This document shows, one piece after another, positions 1-8,338 of a stretch of DNA of 36,709 nt (its first letter is position 1; every line of letters begins with the position of its first letter). Location of the stretch: contig NZ_RZIS01000008.1 of assembly GCF_005281835.1 (NCBI RefSeq), forward strand, positions 1-36,709. Reading direction: 5' to 3'. Origin of the DNA: Vibrio profundi. GTDB taxonomy: Bacteria > Pseudomonadota > Gammaproteobacteria > Enterobacterales > Vibrionaceae. The translations under genes were made by a program, and so were the position numbers. The notes below the pieces were generated by a model. The model was given only the letters and a program-made list of their open reading frames with translations. It did no database searches and was not told the origin of the DNA.

Positions 1-126
1 GTGCCAAGACCGAAGTCTTGATTGGTCACTCAGTTCATTGAAACCAAAGTGATTCCTAAGAATCAATTTTTGATATTCATCAACGAGTGCCCACACAGAT
101 TGATAGGTTTAAATTGTTAAAGAGCT
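1..126 (-). other. Leader of a ribosomal RNA operon (16S gene lies left of the window)
   Basis: Read leftward, this is the transcribed leader just upstream of a 16S rRNA gene. The boxA antitermination element AGCTCTTTAACA is complementary to 115-126. It is followed by the conserved leader block CTGTGTGGGCACTCG (complement of about 84-98), familiar from gamma-proteobacterial rrn leaders. A small hairpin, CAAGACttcgGTCTTG, closes at about 6-21. The mature 16S sequence does not start inside the window, so no rRNA gene is called. Confidence 0.88.
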
Positions 127-165
127 TTCACTTGGTAGCCTGCGCTCCCTTGTGAAGAGGCGGCC

Positions 166-193
166 ATTCTAGCGAGATAATTCAAAGTGTCAA
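166..193 (-). promoter_or_regulatory. rrn promoter P2
   Basis: On the minus strand TTGACA (188-193) is separated by 16 bp from TAGAAT (166-171). A GC-rich discriminator (GGCCGCC) follows. A near-consensus -35, 16-bp spacing and a GC-rich discriminator are the classic layout of growth-rate and ppGpp-controlled rRNA promoters. It lies about 40 bp upstream of boxA. Confidence 0.85.
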
Positions 194-314
194 ACACTTT
201 ATTTAAATTAATTTTCACTTTTAAAAAGTAGAAGTTAATTATCTTGCTAACCTAGTTGCCTAACTAACATTCTTCGCTGAAGCCTTATGGCGTCTGCCGT
301 GTCAGTGAGGCGGC

Positions 315-342
315 ATTATAGAGAACTCGATCATATTGGCAA
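315..342 (-). promoter_or_regulatory. rrn promoter P1
   Basis: On the minus strand TTGCCA (337-342), 16 bp, then TATAAT (315-320), followed by the GC-rich discriminator GCCGCC. An A/T-rich stretch directly upstream (about 343-375) has the look of an UP element. P1 sits about 150 bp upstream of P2, so the operon has tandem promoters. Both read out of the window to the left. Confidence 0.85.
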
Positions 343-385
343 GGTTTATTTCAATAAAAATGCAAAAAATAACGATTAAATGATG

Positions 386-411
386 AAATAGCACCCAACC
401 TGCTATTTTTT
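386..411. repeat. 8-bp inverted repeat upstream of rrn P1
   Basis: AAATAGCA (386-393) and TGCTATTT (401-408) form a perfect 8-bp stem with a 7-nt loop, CCCAACC. On the plus strand a T run follows, so it resembles a terminator for rightward transcription, yet no rightward gene precedes it. It could instead be part of the upstream activating region of the rRNA promoter. Its role is unknown. Confidence 0.45.
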
Positions 412-438
412 AATATTTAGCCCCAATGACTATACAAG

Positions 439-447
439 TTATCCACA
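439..447 (+). promoter_or_regulatory. Consensus DnaA box
   Basis: TTATCCACA is an exact match to the strong DnaA box consensus. It lies between the cysH terminator and the rrn P1 promoter, about 100 bp upstream of the P1 -35. A 9-mer can occur by chance, so a role in DnaA binding is inferred only. Confidence 0.45.
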
Positions 448-483
448 GAGTTATTAAATTGAGTCGCTATTTTTCTTCTTCAA

Positions 484-510
484 CAAAAAGAAAAGCTGCC
501 GAAGCAGCTT
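484..510 (-). terminator. Intrinsic terminator of cysJIH
   Basis: AAGCTGC (493-499) and GCAGCTT (504-510) form a 7-bp stem with loop CGAA (TTCG in the leftward RNA). Read leftward it is followed by a T-rich tract (TTTTCTTTTTG). It starts 26 bp beyond the cysH stop and insulates the operon from the rrn promoters. Confidence 0.85.
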
Positions 511-536
511 AATTTCTTAATGAAAAACCTTAAAGA

Positions 537-1316
537 CTAGATGCCTGAACCAAATTGTTCAGTATCGTCATCTTCATGTAGTCCACATTCTCTTTTCAAA
601 CCGAAGAATCGAGTTTCTTCTTCATTCATACCTGGTTCCCATTTCTTGGTTGTATGAGTATCACCCACAGAAAGGTAACCTTCATCCCAAAGTGGGTGAT
701 ATGACAGACCATGTTCTTCTAAATAATAGTGAACGTCTTTGTTTGTCCAATCGACGATAGGCAAGAACTTAAAGACTCCATTTTGAATCGACAAAATTGG
801 TAGCCCAGACCTGGATTTGGATTGCTCTCTGCGCAACCCTGAAAACCACGTTCCTGCGTCTAACTCATCTAGCGCACGGCGCATTGGTTCGACTTTGTTG
901 AGCTTATTGTACTTTTCTATACCTTCAATGCCCTGTTCCCATAATTTGCCATAACGAGCTTCTTGCCAATTTGGGCTTTCGTGGGAACGAAACACTTTCA
1001 AGTTTAAAGTAAGCTTCTCACTTAATTCATCGATGAAACGATATGTCTCTGGGAACAAGTACCCCGTATCCGTCAGTATTACTGGAATGTCAGGCTGTGC
1101 TTTTGTCACGAGGTGCAACATTAACGCTGCCTGAACTCCAAAACTGGATGAAACGACATGCGTTCCTTCCAAGTTCTCTAACGCCCACTGAACTCGTTGT
1201 TGTGCCGTTAGCTGTTCTAACTCCACATTGATTTCTGCAAGACGAATTGTTTGCACCGTCTTAGTTAATGTGAGCAGCTCTGCTAACTGTGGCTTTGACG
1301 CTACAGTATTAAGCAT
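537..1316 (-). CDS. cysH: Phosphoadenylyl-sulfate (PAPS) reductase
   Basis: Reduces 3'-phosphoadenylyl sulfate to sulfite with thioredoxin as electron donor, in the cytoplasmic assimilatory sulfate pathway. The 259 residues match the usual enterobacterial-type length. A PP-loop-like motif SSSFG lies near residues 56-60. The C-terminal KRECGLH motif supplies the single catalytic cysteine, C244. The paired cysteines that hold a 4Fe-4S cluster in APS-type reductases are absent, so PAPS is the likely substrate. The start overlaps the end of cysI by 8 bp, which indicates translational coupling as the last gene of cysJ-cysI-cysH. A terminator follows. Confidence 0.96.
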   Translation of the reverse strand: MLNTVASKPQLAELLTLTKTVQTIRLAEINVELEQLTAQQRVQWALENLEGTHVVSSSFGVQAALMLHLVTKAQPDIPVILTDTGYLFPETYRFIDELSEKLTLNLKVFRSHESPNWQEARYGKLWEQGIEGIEKYNKLNKVEPMRRALDELDAGTWFSGLRREQSKSRSGLPILSIQNGVFKFLPIVDWTNKDVHYYLEEHGLSYHPLWDEGYLSVGDTHTTKKWEPGMNEEETRFFGLKRECGLHEDDDTEQFGSGI

Positions 1317-3024
1317 GCAAATCCCTCTTTGAAACGAATACTTCTTCTATGATGCCGGCACGAATAGTAAAGTCACCAAAACCTTCACCTTCTTCTCGTT
1401 CTTTTGCCCAGCGCCCAACAAGCCCATCAATTTCTTCTAGGATTTGTTTGTCGGTAATATTCTCTCTGTACATTTTAGGGATACGCGTTCCCGCTCGGTT
1501 ACCACCTAAATGCAGGTTATAACGGCCCGGCGCTTTACCCACTAATCCAATTTCCGCCAACATTGCACGGCCACAGCCATTAGGGCAACCAGTGATACGT
1601 AAAATGATATTGTCGTCTTTTGGTAATTCATGCTTACTCAAGATGCCTTCTACATCTGTTACAAACTCAGGAAGGAATCGCTCGGCTTCAGCCATTGCCA
1701 GTGGGCACGTTGGAAATGCAACACACGCCATTGAGTTTTTGCGCTGCTCACTTACCGCATCATCCATCAAACCATACTCACGAGCTAGCTTCTCAATTTT
1801 AGCTTTCTGGCTTTTAGGTACACCCGCTACGATTAAGTTTTGGTTTGCTGTCATGCGGAAGTCACCTTTATGAACCTTCGCAATTTCAGCGACACCTGTT
1901 TTGAGTGCCTTACCAGGGAAATCAAGTAATCGACCATTTTCGATAAACAAAGCTAAGTGATGCTTCCCATCAATCCCCTCAGCCCAACCAATTCGGTCTC
2001 CACGACCAGTAAATTCATAATGGCGACTTTCTGTAAACGCTACACCTGCACGCTTTTCTACTTCTGCTTTAAATACATCGATACCCACGCGGTCTAAAGT
2101 GTACTTAGTTTTTGCATTTTTACGGTTTGAGCGGTTACCCCAATCACGTTGTGTGGTTACCACTGCTGCCGCTACATCTAGCGTTTTCTCAAGAGGAACG
2201 AAACCAAAATCATCAGCTCGGCGAGCATAGGTCGATGTATCGCCGTGGGTCATTGCAAGACCGCCACCGACTAATACGTTAAAACCCACCAGCTTGCCGT
2301 TTTCGGCAATCGCAACAAAGTTCAAATCGTTAGCATGCACGTCCACATCATTTTGTGGCGGTATTACGACTGTGGTTTTGAATTTACGAGGTAGGTAGTT
2401 ACTTCCTAGGATCGGCTCTTCATCTGTTGTTTCTAATTTTTCACCATCTAACCAAATCTCAGCATAAGCACGAGTCTTAGGTAATAGATGCTCACTGATC
2501 TTTTTCGCCCATTCGTACGCCTCTTGATGCAATTCAGACTCAACCGGGTTCGTAGTACATAACACGTTTCGGTTAACATCACCTGCTGTAGCAATTGAAT
2601 CAATACCAATGCTGTTTAGCGTTTGGTGCATGAGCTTAATATTAGGCTTTAGTACACCATGAAATTGAAAGGTTTGACGCGTAGTTAAACGGATACTGCC
2701 GTAAGAGGTATGTTCATCTGCAAACTTATCGATAGCCAACCACTGCTTTGGAGTGATGATGCCACCAGGCATACGAGCACGAAGCATTACATTATGTAGA
2801 GGCTCCAGCTTTTGCTTCGCTCGCTCATTGCGAATGTCACGGTCATCTTGTTGGTACATGCCGTGAAAACGAATCAGCTGGAAGTTATCTTTGGTAAAGC
2901 CACCTGTGATTCTGTCTTGCAAGTCTGCTTCAATCGTTCCGCGAAGATGGTTACTTTCTCTCTTTAAACGTTCATTATCAGCAAGTGGACCTAATACTTG
3001 TCCTAACACTTCTTGTTTGCTCAT
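1309..3024 (-). CDS. cysI: Sulfite reductase (NADPH) hemoprotein beta subunit
   Basis: Carries out the six-electron reduction of sulfite to sulfide on a siroheme coupled to a 4Fe-4S cluster, taking electrons from the CysJ flavoprotein. The 571 residues match the family length. The cluster and siroheme cysteines are visible as C434 and C440 (CVAFPTC) and C480 and C484 (GCPNGC). Two ferredoxin-like nitrite/sulfite reductase half-domains precede and surround them. The start overlaps the cysJ stop by one base (TAATG). The cysH start lies inside its last codons, so the three genes form one tightly coupled operon. Confidence 0.97.
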   Translation of the reverse strand: MSKQEVLGQVLGPLADNERLKRESNHLRGTIEADLQDRITGGFTKDNFQLIRFHGMYQQDDRDIRNERAKQKLEPLHNVMLRARMPGGIITPKQWLAIDKFADEHTSYGSIRLTTRQTFQFHGVLKPNIKLMHQTLNSIGIDSIATAGDVNRNVLCTTNPVESELHQEAYEWAKKISEHLLPKTRAYAEIWLDGEKLETTDEEPILGSNYLPRKFKTTVVIPPQNDVDVHANDLNFVAIAENGKLVGFNVLVGGGLAMTHGDTSTYARRADDFGFVPLEKTLDVAAAVVTTQRDWGNRSNRKNAKTKYTLDRVGIDVFKAEVEKRAGVAFTESRHYEFTGRGDRIGWAEGIDGKHHLALFIENGRLLDFPGKALKTGVAEIAKVHKGDFRMTANQNLIVAGVPKSQKAKIEKLAREYGLMDDAVSEQRKNSMACVAFPTCPLAMAEAERFLPEFVTDVEGILSKHELPKDDNIILRITGCPNGCGRAMLAEIGLVGKAPGRYNLHLGGNRAGTRIPKMYRENITDKQILEEIDGLVGRWAKEREEGEGFGDFTIRAGIIEEVFVSKRDLHA

Positions 3025-4877
3025 TAGTACACATCCCTTTGGTAACGCTTCGCTTTGCGTAAATCATTAATATATTGTTCTGCTTGTTCACGCCCTAGTT
3101 GACCTTGCTCTTGAGCAATGGTCACCAATGCGTCATGAACGTCTTTTGCCATGCGCGTTGCATCACCACACACATACAGGTATGCGCCATCTTGTAACCA
3201 CTGCCAAACTTGTTCAGCTTGCTCTAACAAACGGTGTTGAACGTATACTTTTTCGTTTTGATCTCGGCTAAAGGCCACATCCAAACGCGTCAACACGCCA
3301 GATTTAAGGTATTTTTGCCATTCCACTTGGTATAGGAAATCTTGAGTGAAAGTTCGATCACCAAATAACAACCAGTTTTTGCCTTCTGCATCGCGGTTTT
3401 CACGTTCTTGAACGAAACTGCGGAAAGGAGCAATACCAGTACCAGGGCCAATCATAATAATTGGGGTGTTATCATCTTGAGGTAGTTTGAAATTATTGTT
3501 GTTTTCGACAAACACTTTCAGTTCGCCACCTTCTTCAAGGCGCTGAGCTAAGAAGCTTGATGCTCCACCAAATCGAGACTCTTCACCTTTCTGATATTCA
3601 ACAAGACCAACCGTTAAGTGTACTTCTTCATCCACCTCAGCTTGGCTTGAAGCAATCGAATACAAACGTGGCGTTAATTTACGTAATAGACCCACCAGTT
3701 CTTCTGCCGCAAGCTTGGTTTTTTTCTCGGCAAGCACATCGACTACTTGTGTGTTACCTGCGTAGTCACGCAGTTTGTCTTTATCAGCCACCAGCTTTTC
3801 TAGTTTCTTACTACCAGATAGCTCAGCAAACTTAGTGACTAATTGAGGATTTGCAGCCGTGATTTCGTATTTACTCACTAGTGCACTATGAATCGATAAG
3901 CTTTCACCATCAACTTCTACACTTTCCACACCTGATAAGCCGACTTTAGCAAGAATGTCGTTTGCAAGATCAGAGCTGTTTTCATACCACACACCCAATG
4001 CATCGCCTGGTTGATACGTAATACCAGAGCCATCCAGATCGATCTCGATATGGCGAACGTCTTTACCTGAATCTCGGCCAGTAATTTTCTGACTTGTCAG
4101 TAACGTGGCGGTGTATGGGTTCTGCTTAGTGTACTGAGAGTGACTAGCAGCAGCTTGTCCTACTGGAAGTTGGACTACTTCGGCTTCACTACCTGATGAT
4201 AACGCTTCTTTTACTTGCTCAAGCGCTTTTGCCGTCCACTCACTCGCTGGTGCTTCATAATCCACATCGCAATCGATGCGTTCAATAAATGCCGTCGCAC
4301 CTAGCTTAGATAAGTAGCTATCGAAATCTTTACCTGTTTGGCAGAAGAACTCATAGCTGGAGTCACCCAAACCAATCACACCGTATTGCAAGTTAGGTAA
4401 TTTAGGCGCTTTCTTTGATTGAAGGAATTCGTGTAACTCGATCGCGTTATCTGGTGCTTCACCTTCACCATTAGTAGAAGCTACAACGATAACGTGAGTT
4501 TCTTTCGCAAGGTTCTTGCCTTTGTAGTCGCTCGCATCAAATAGTTGAACCGCGATGCCCGACGCTTTTGCCTCTGCTTCAAGCGCTTCTGCCACACCTT
4601 TTGCATTCCCAGTTTGAGAAGCGAAGATAATAGATAACTTTCCTGCCGGCTTGGCAGCTACTGCCGCAGCAGCATGGGCAATAGGAGCCGCAGCACCTAC
4701 AGGTTGAGATTGGCTTAAACCCCAGAAATAACCACTTACCCAAGCAAGTTGCTGTGGTGACAATTCTGAAACCGTTTGTTGAAGTTGACCTAATTGTTGG
4801 TCATTAAGTGGAGCGGCTATTCCAGGTAGGCCCGCTGGAGCGGTGTTTTCTGGTGCCACTTTCTTTTGTGAAGACAT
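3024..4877 (-). CDS. cysJ: Sulfite reductase (NADPH) flavoprotein alpha subunit
   Basis: Moves electrons from NADPH through FAD and FMN to CysI. Domains in order are a short N-terminal region containing QLAWVSGYFWG, a flavodoxin domain with the FMN loop SQTGNAKG (about residues 85-225), the FAD domain with RLYSIASS, and the NADPH domain with GPGTGIAPFRSF, ending RDVY. I place the start at the ATG at 4877, giving 617 aa and starting MSSQKK, because an ATG 21 bases upstream has no ribosome binding site and adds seven atypical residues. CysB control is expected for the family, but I could not see a convincing CysB site. Confidence 0.96.
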   Translation of the reverse strand: MSSQKKVAPENTAPAGLPGIAAPLNDQQLGQLQQTVSELSPQQLAWVSGYFWGLSQSQPVGAAAPIAHAAAAVAAKPAGKLSIIFASQTGNAKGVAEALEAEAKASGIAVQLFDASDYKGKNLAKETHVIVVASTNGEGEAPDNAIELHEFLQSKKAPKLPNLQYGVIGLGDSSYEFFCQTGKDFDSYLSKLGATAFIERIDCDVDYEAPASEWTAKALEQVKEALSSGSEAEVVQLPVGQAAASHSQYTKQNPYTATLLTSQKITGRDSGKDVRHIEIDLDGSGITYQPGDALGVWYENSSDLANDILAKVGLSGVESVEVDGESLSIHSALVSKYEITAANPQLVTKFAELSGSKKLEKLVADKDKLRDYAGNTQVVDVLAEKKTKLAAEELVGLLRKLTPRLYSIASSQAEVDEEVHLTVGLVEYQKGEESRFGGASSFLAQRLEEGGELKVFVENNNNFKLPQDDNTPIIMIGPGTGIAPFRSFVQERENRDAEGKNWLLFGDRTFTQDFLYQVEWQKYLKSGVLTRLDVAFSRDQNEKVYVQHRLLEQAEQVWQWLQDGAYLYVCGDATRMAKDVHDALVTIAQEQGQLGREQAEQYINDLRKAKRYQRDVY

Positions 4878-5000
4878 AGTCACGACATCCCTAATCATTG
4901 CGTGACGATAGATTAACCACTCCTTTTAATAACAAGAAAGAATAGATAAGTATGTTTTATAACTTTTTGGAAGTAAGAAAGAGTAGATAGAGCATCGGCA

Positions 5001-5231
5001 CTATTTATTTTCAATTCGAACTTGTTGAAAACCTACCGCCATTGCTGACTTAGACGCTAAGTCCAAATCCAAATAGTGGCACTCTTCACCATGTACATCG
5101 GTTAACAGTACGAACCCACCTCGTCTGTGGCGAAACTCCACAACCCATGAGCCCTCTTGCGTCGAAGGCTCTATAATGGCTTCGACTAACATCTTCTCTC
5201 GATACAAATTTCTTAGTTCAGGGAGAGTCAT
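5001..5231 (-). CDS. Small protein of unknown function (76 aa)
   Basis: I do not recognise this protein. It is a 76-residue soluble protein with no signal peptide and no membrane segment. Its pattern is a short N-terminal helix (LPELRNLYREKML) followed by beta-rich segments (WVVEFRHRRGGFVLL), an acidic GEE loop, and a C-terminal AVGFQQVRI strand. It has a strong ribosome binding site (AAGGAAGGA) just before the ATG, which argues for a real gene. It lies 123 bp upstream of cysJ in the same direction, so it may share transcription with the cys operon, or it may have its own unit. No cysteine pair or catalytic motif is evident. Confidence 0.7.
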   Translation of the reverse strand: MTLPELRNLYREKMLVEAIIEPSTQEGSWVVEFRHRRGGFVLLTDVHGEECHYLDLDLASKSAMAVGFQQVRIENK

Positions 5232-5341
5232 GTTTCCTTCCTTGAGTCAGCATTAATCAAATAAATTTCAACCGCATTAGTAATGATGGTTCAAAGTGGC
5301 AAATGTGCTAACTAATTCCAGAACGATATAATTAAAAGATA

Positions 5342-5371
5342 TAAAAAAACGCCGCTTAATAAAGCGACGTT
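5342..5371 (-). terminator. Intrinsic terminator after the beta-barrel gene
   Basis: Read leftward, AACGTCGCTT and AAGCGGCGTT pair over ten positions with one mismatch, with a short ATTA loop and then a run of seven T. It starts about 20 bp beyond the stop of the gene at 5392-6057. Confidence 0.8.
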
Positions 5372-5391
5372 CTTTAAACTAAATAACAATG

Positions 5392-6057
5392 TTAGAAGCT
5401 CACTTCGGCTCCAGCAAACCAACCATCGACAAAGATGAAAGGCTTGCCCAATGTCGAGTCAAAAACATCAGGCGCTTCTAGATCGATCACTCGGTAGCCA
5501 CCACGTAAAGCGATATCGGCACTCTCCAGTGGGATACGGTATTGCACGCCAGCCATTAGGTCTGTGCTCTTAATGCCACTGCTATCACCAAACTCCATAG
5601 AACCTATGATATCGACCTTCGTATTCGGTACGTTAATCTCACCAAAACCGTAGAAACTCCACGTCAACTCATCGAAAGTTGCAGTTCTGTTGTTATCAGC
5701 GACATCAACATATTTAGTATTAGAGTACTGGCTGAATGTCACACCAGCATCAAAGTGCAATAAATCATGTTCAAGTACGTTGTAGTAAAACGTGTAGTCG
5801 TACTTATCAAATGCCATGTAATCCGCGTCTACCGTTGTGTATCGGATACTAGCATTCGGGAGCATTGGCAATTTGTGTTCGAAAGCAAAGTACATTGACG
5901 GCGAACTGCTATCGTCGCGTCTTACTTCGTTTACTTTCGTTCCACCCCACCACATGTCAGCACCGACTTTTGCAGAATAGAAATCATCGGAATCTGCAGA
6001 CACAGCTGCTGCTGAAAACATCATGCCCATTACAGCAATCAATGGTGTTTTGCTCAT
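5392..6057 (-). CDS. Outer-membrane beta-barrel protein, TIGR04219-like
   Basis: A 221-residue exported protein. The N-terminus is a signal peptide (MSKTPLIAVMGMMFSAAAVSA, cleavage probably after residue 21). The mature part alternates aromatic and polar residues, as transmembrane beta strands do (for example YDYTFYYNVL and LTWSFYGFGEI), and ends in F, the usual C-terminal outer-membrane signature (AGAEVSF). The opening VGADMWWGG resembles the TIGR04219 family of vibrio and shewanella barrels; that family name is from memory and not searched. It is a single-gene unit with its own terminator. A small palindrome, TGTTCA-GTAT-TGAACA, lies at 6085-6100 in its leader. Substrate or role is unknown. 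Confidence 0.75.
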   Translation of the reverse strand: MSKTPLIAVMGMMFSAAAVSADSDDFYSAKVGADMWWGGTKVNEVRRDDSSSPSMYFAFEHKLPMLPNASIRYTTVDADYMAFDKYDYTFYYNVLEHDLLHFDAGVTFSQYSNTKYVDVADNNRTATFDELTWSFYGFGEINVPNTKVDIIGSMEFGDSSGIKSTDLMAGVQYRIPLESADIALRGGYRVIDLEAPDVFDSTLGKPFIFVDGWFAGAEVSF

Positions 6058-6179
6058 TTCAGATAGCTCCCAATTAGTCTCTTATGTTCAGTATTGAACA
6101 CAAGGGTAAAATTTTATGGTGAAAATTCTACCACACATTTTTCCGAGGCAACGACAAACATATGCATACTCACGAAAAC

Positions 6180-6389
6180 TTAACGAGGACTGTGAACAAA
6201 GTTTTTGAAGAACCAAACGCCTAAAGCAATCACAATCAACCAAGGTAACAGCTTGAATACGATGCTCACCATGCCAAGTAACATCATTACTACTAACGCA
6301 ACACCGGTTGCAGCAAATACCGTGAAAGCCGTGATTCCTGTAACCAGCAGTATCGTGACAAAAATTAAGACAAAGATTAGCTCAAACAT
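6180..6389 (-). CDS. pspG: Phage shock protein G, envelope stress protein
   Basis: A 69-residue inner-membrane protein with two hydrophobic segments (about residues 3-40 and 46-65), matching E. coli PspG in length and in the signature KLLPWL in the second segment. PspG is an effector of the phage shock response to inner-membrane damage. The start has a clear AAGGA ribosome site. Two pieces of context support the call: dusA lies next door, as in E. coli (dusA-pspG), and a sigma-54-type promoter lies about 45-60 bp upstream of the start. The psp regulator genes are not in this window. Confidence 0.88.
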   Translation of the reverse strand: MFELIFVLIFVTILLVTGITAFTVFAATGVALVVMMLLGMVSIVFKLLPWLIVIALGVWFFKNFVHSPR

Positions 6390-6433
6390 ACTCGATTCCT
6401 TATTTCTCTTTATTAACTCGACACTTAGCTTAT

Positions 6434-6449
6434 TGCAGCAACCGTACCA
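6434..6449 (-). promoter_or_regulatory. Sigma-54 promoter of pspG
   Basis: The minus strand reads TGGTACGGTTGCTGCA. It keeps the invariant GG and GC dinucleotides ten bases apart and differs from the consensus TGGCACG-N4-TTGCA at two positions. In E. coli pspG is transcribed by sigma-54 with PspF, so the location fits. No PspF site was identified with confidence. Confidence 0.75.
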
Positions 6450-6485
6450 AGAACAAAATTTAAGAAATATCTTTGTTTATCAATA

Positions 6486-6518
6486 AAATAAAAACCACGC
6501 TTTATTTAGCGTGGTTTT
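6486..6518 (-). terminator. Intrinsic terminator of dusA
   Basis: AAAACCACGCT (6491-6501) and AGCGTGGTTTT (6508-6518) form a perfect 11-bp stem with a 6-nt loop. Read leftward it ends in a T-rich tract. It separates dusA from the pspG promoter. The A/T symmetry could let it work in both directions. Confidence 0.88.
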
Positions 6519-6562
6519 TATAGATTACGTAAATTGGTAAAATTTACCAACAATGGCGAGAT

Positions 6563-7543
6563 TTACACATTTAACTCTTTAGGGATCTTTGCTAAAGCGG
6601 TTTGAATCACTTCAATACCAGAGCCTTTCTTATGCGCGTTTTCACTGATATAACGGCGCCATTGTCTCGCACCAGGCATGCTTTGGAATAAACCCAGCAT
6701 ATGACGAGAAATATGCCCTAAGCTTGCGCCATTCGATAACTCTTGCTCAATGTACGGGTACATCTCTTCTACGACTTGTGAACGCTTTTTCACAGGTGTG
6801 TCTAAACCAAAGATTTGTTGGTCGACTTGCGCCAGTATGTAAGGACTGTGATACGCCTCGCGCCCAATCATCACACCGTCTAAGTGCTTAAGGTGCTCCT
6901 TCGAATCTTCTAAGGTAGTAATACCGCCATTAAGCGCAATCACTAACTCCGGGAAGTCCTTCTTAATTTGATAAGCACGCTCGTAGTCGAGCGGGGGAAT
7001 TTCACGGTTTTCTTTCGGGCTTAAACCACTTAGCCAAGCTTTACGAGCATGGATAGTAAATTGCTCACAGCCACCTTTCTCTGACACTGTTGAAATGAAT
7101 TTCGTTAGAAACTCATACGAATCTAGATCATCGATCCCGATACGTGTTTTCACAGTAACAGGAATATCGGTCACTTCCTTCATGGCACTGACACAATCAG
7201 CCACTAACTCAGGCTCTGCCATTAAGCATGCACCGAAGCGACCATTTTGAACTCGATCAGATGGGCAACCAACATTTAGGTTCACTTCATCATAGCCACG
7301 CTCTGCAGCTAACTTCGCGCAAGCGGCTAAATCAACAGGGTTTGAGCCACCTAATTGCAACGCTAATGGGTGTTCTTGCTCGCTATACTTAAGAAAATCA
7401 CCTTTACCATGCAATATCGCACCAGTTGTCACCATCTCTGTATAAAGAAGAGTCTGCTGAGACAATAAACGGTGGAAGTAGCGACAGTGGCGGTCGGTCC
7501 AATCGAGCATTGGAGCAACTGAAAGCCTACATGAATGAGTCAT
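6563..7543 (-). CDS. dusA: tRNA-dihydrouridine(20/20a) synthase
   Basis: Flavoenzyme that reduces uridine to dihydrouridine at D-loop positions 20 and 20a of tRNAs. The 326 residues form an FMN-binding TIM barrel. Visible signatures are the N-terminal VAPMLDWTDRHCRYFHRLL, the active-site motif NVGCPSDRVQNGRFGACLM with its catalytic cysteine, the FMN-binding TIHARKAW, and the phosphate-binding stretch LNGGITT ... DGVMIGR. The C-terminal helical domain follows. It is divergent from zur and upstream of pspG, the same grouping as in E. coli. It ends at its own terminator. Confidence 0.95.
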   Translation of the reverse strand: MTHSCRLSVAPMLDWTDRHCRYFHRLLSQQTLLYTEMVTTGAILHGKGDFLKYSEQEHPLALQLGGSNPVDLAACAKLAAERGYDEVNLNVGCPSDRVQNGRFGACLMAEPELVADCVSAMKEVTDIPVTVKTRIGIDDLDSYEFLTKFISTVSEKGGCEQFTIHARKAWLSGLSPKENREIPPLDYERAYQIKKDFPELVIALNGGITTLEDSKEHLKHLDGVMIGREAYHSPYILAQVDQQIFGLDTPVKKRSQVVEEMYPYIEQELSNGASLGHISRHMLGLFQSMPGARQWRRYISENAHKKGSGIEVIQTALAKIPKELNV

Positions 7544-7862
7544 GGTTAAAGTACCCTAGTAACGAGTCGAAAATATCCGCTGGGCAAGCCCAACAAAAGC
7601 AAAGTGCGCTATTGTAAAGGCTCCGCTGCCTTTGCGCTATATGAACTTCGCATCACACATTTTAATTAAACCCTAGCTTAGAGCATCTAATTCTAATACA
7701 ACAATCACTTATGGCTTGAGTAGGATTAGTATTTTGAGTTACCTTGTCTAATCCGAACGAGTGGTCCACAATTTGCTTTGTGGCTTGCTTTAATCGGAAA
7801 ATTATTGGTTCCTCAACGAAAATCGGCTAGAAATAGTTTATGATTAAAGAAGTCCAATTGTG
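7544..7862. other. Divergent intergenic region dusA / zur
   Basis: About 320 bp without a gene. It holds three small inverted repeats: TGGGC-AA-GCCCA (7581-7592), AAAGGC-N6-GCCTTT (7616-7633) and GGATTAG-N18-CTAATCC (7723-7754). It must carry promoters for dusA (leftward) and zur (rightward), but I see no pair of -35 and -10 boxes that I would call, and no Zur-type operator. Confidence 0.5.
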
Positions 7863-8321
7863 ATGGTGAAGAATTTGGACCTAACATTGATAGAGCAAAT
7901 AGAAGGGATATGTGCAGCGAGAGGAGTTCGCTTAACTACGCAGAGAAAGCGAGTTTTTGAACTTATTCTATCTAACAAGAAAGCCTCAAGCGCTTACGAG
8001 TTACTAGAACAGTTAAAGCTCAGCGAACCACAAGCAAAACCTCCAACTGTCTATCGCGCTTTAGATTTTTTATTGGAACAAGGCTTCATTCATCGGGTGG
8101 AATCCACCAATAGCTTTATTTGTTGTTGCTCATGTAATGCCAACAAACATTTCTCTCACTTATTAATTTGTGATAAATGTGGCACTGTTATTGAGCTACA
8201 AGATGAAACATTGATAGCTCTACTCGCTAAGAATGCAGAGCAACACGGTTTTCAGCTTACCAATCATGTCATTGAGTCACATGGTGTTTGCGAACCTTGT
8301 TCCTCCAGTATGACAGAATAA
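7863..8321 (+). CDS. zur: Zinc uptake regulator Zur (Fur family)
   Basis: Zinc-sensing repressor of high-affinity zinc import and zinc-sparing genes. The 152 residues comprise an N-terminal winged helix (TTQRKRVFELIL through PPTVYRALDFLLEQGFIHRVES) and a C-terminal dimer and metal domain. Cysteines occur as CCCSCN, CDKCG and CEPC, and histidines as HFSH; these include the CxxC pairs that hold structural zinc in the family. The position beside divergent dusA matches E. coli. The start is either ATG at 7863 or GTG at 7860; AAAGAAG upstream suits both, and I prefer the ATG. The cheX-like gene begins 17 bp downstream and may be cotranscribed. Confidence 0.92.
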   Translation: MVKNLDLTLIEQIEGICAARGVRLTTQRKRVFELILSNKKASSAYELLEQLKLSEPQAKPPTVYRALDFLLEQGFIHRVESTNSFICCCSCNANKHFSHLLICDKCGTVIELQDETLIALLAKNAEQHGFQLTNHVIESHGVCEPCSSSMTE

Positions 8322-8338
8322 GATAATAGAAGAACATT

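Noticed and set aside
6058..6100. Sigma-E promoter for the beta-barrel gene at 5392
   Set aside because: A GAACAT and a TCTGA are present, but they are 20 bases apart and the TCTGA touches the start codon, so the spacing and position are wrong.
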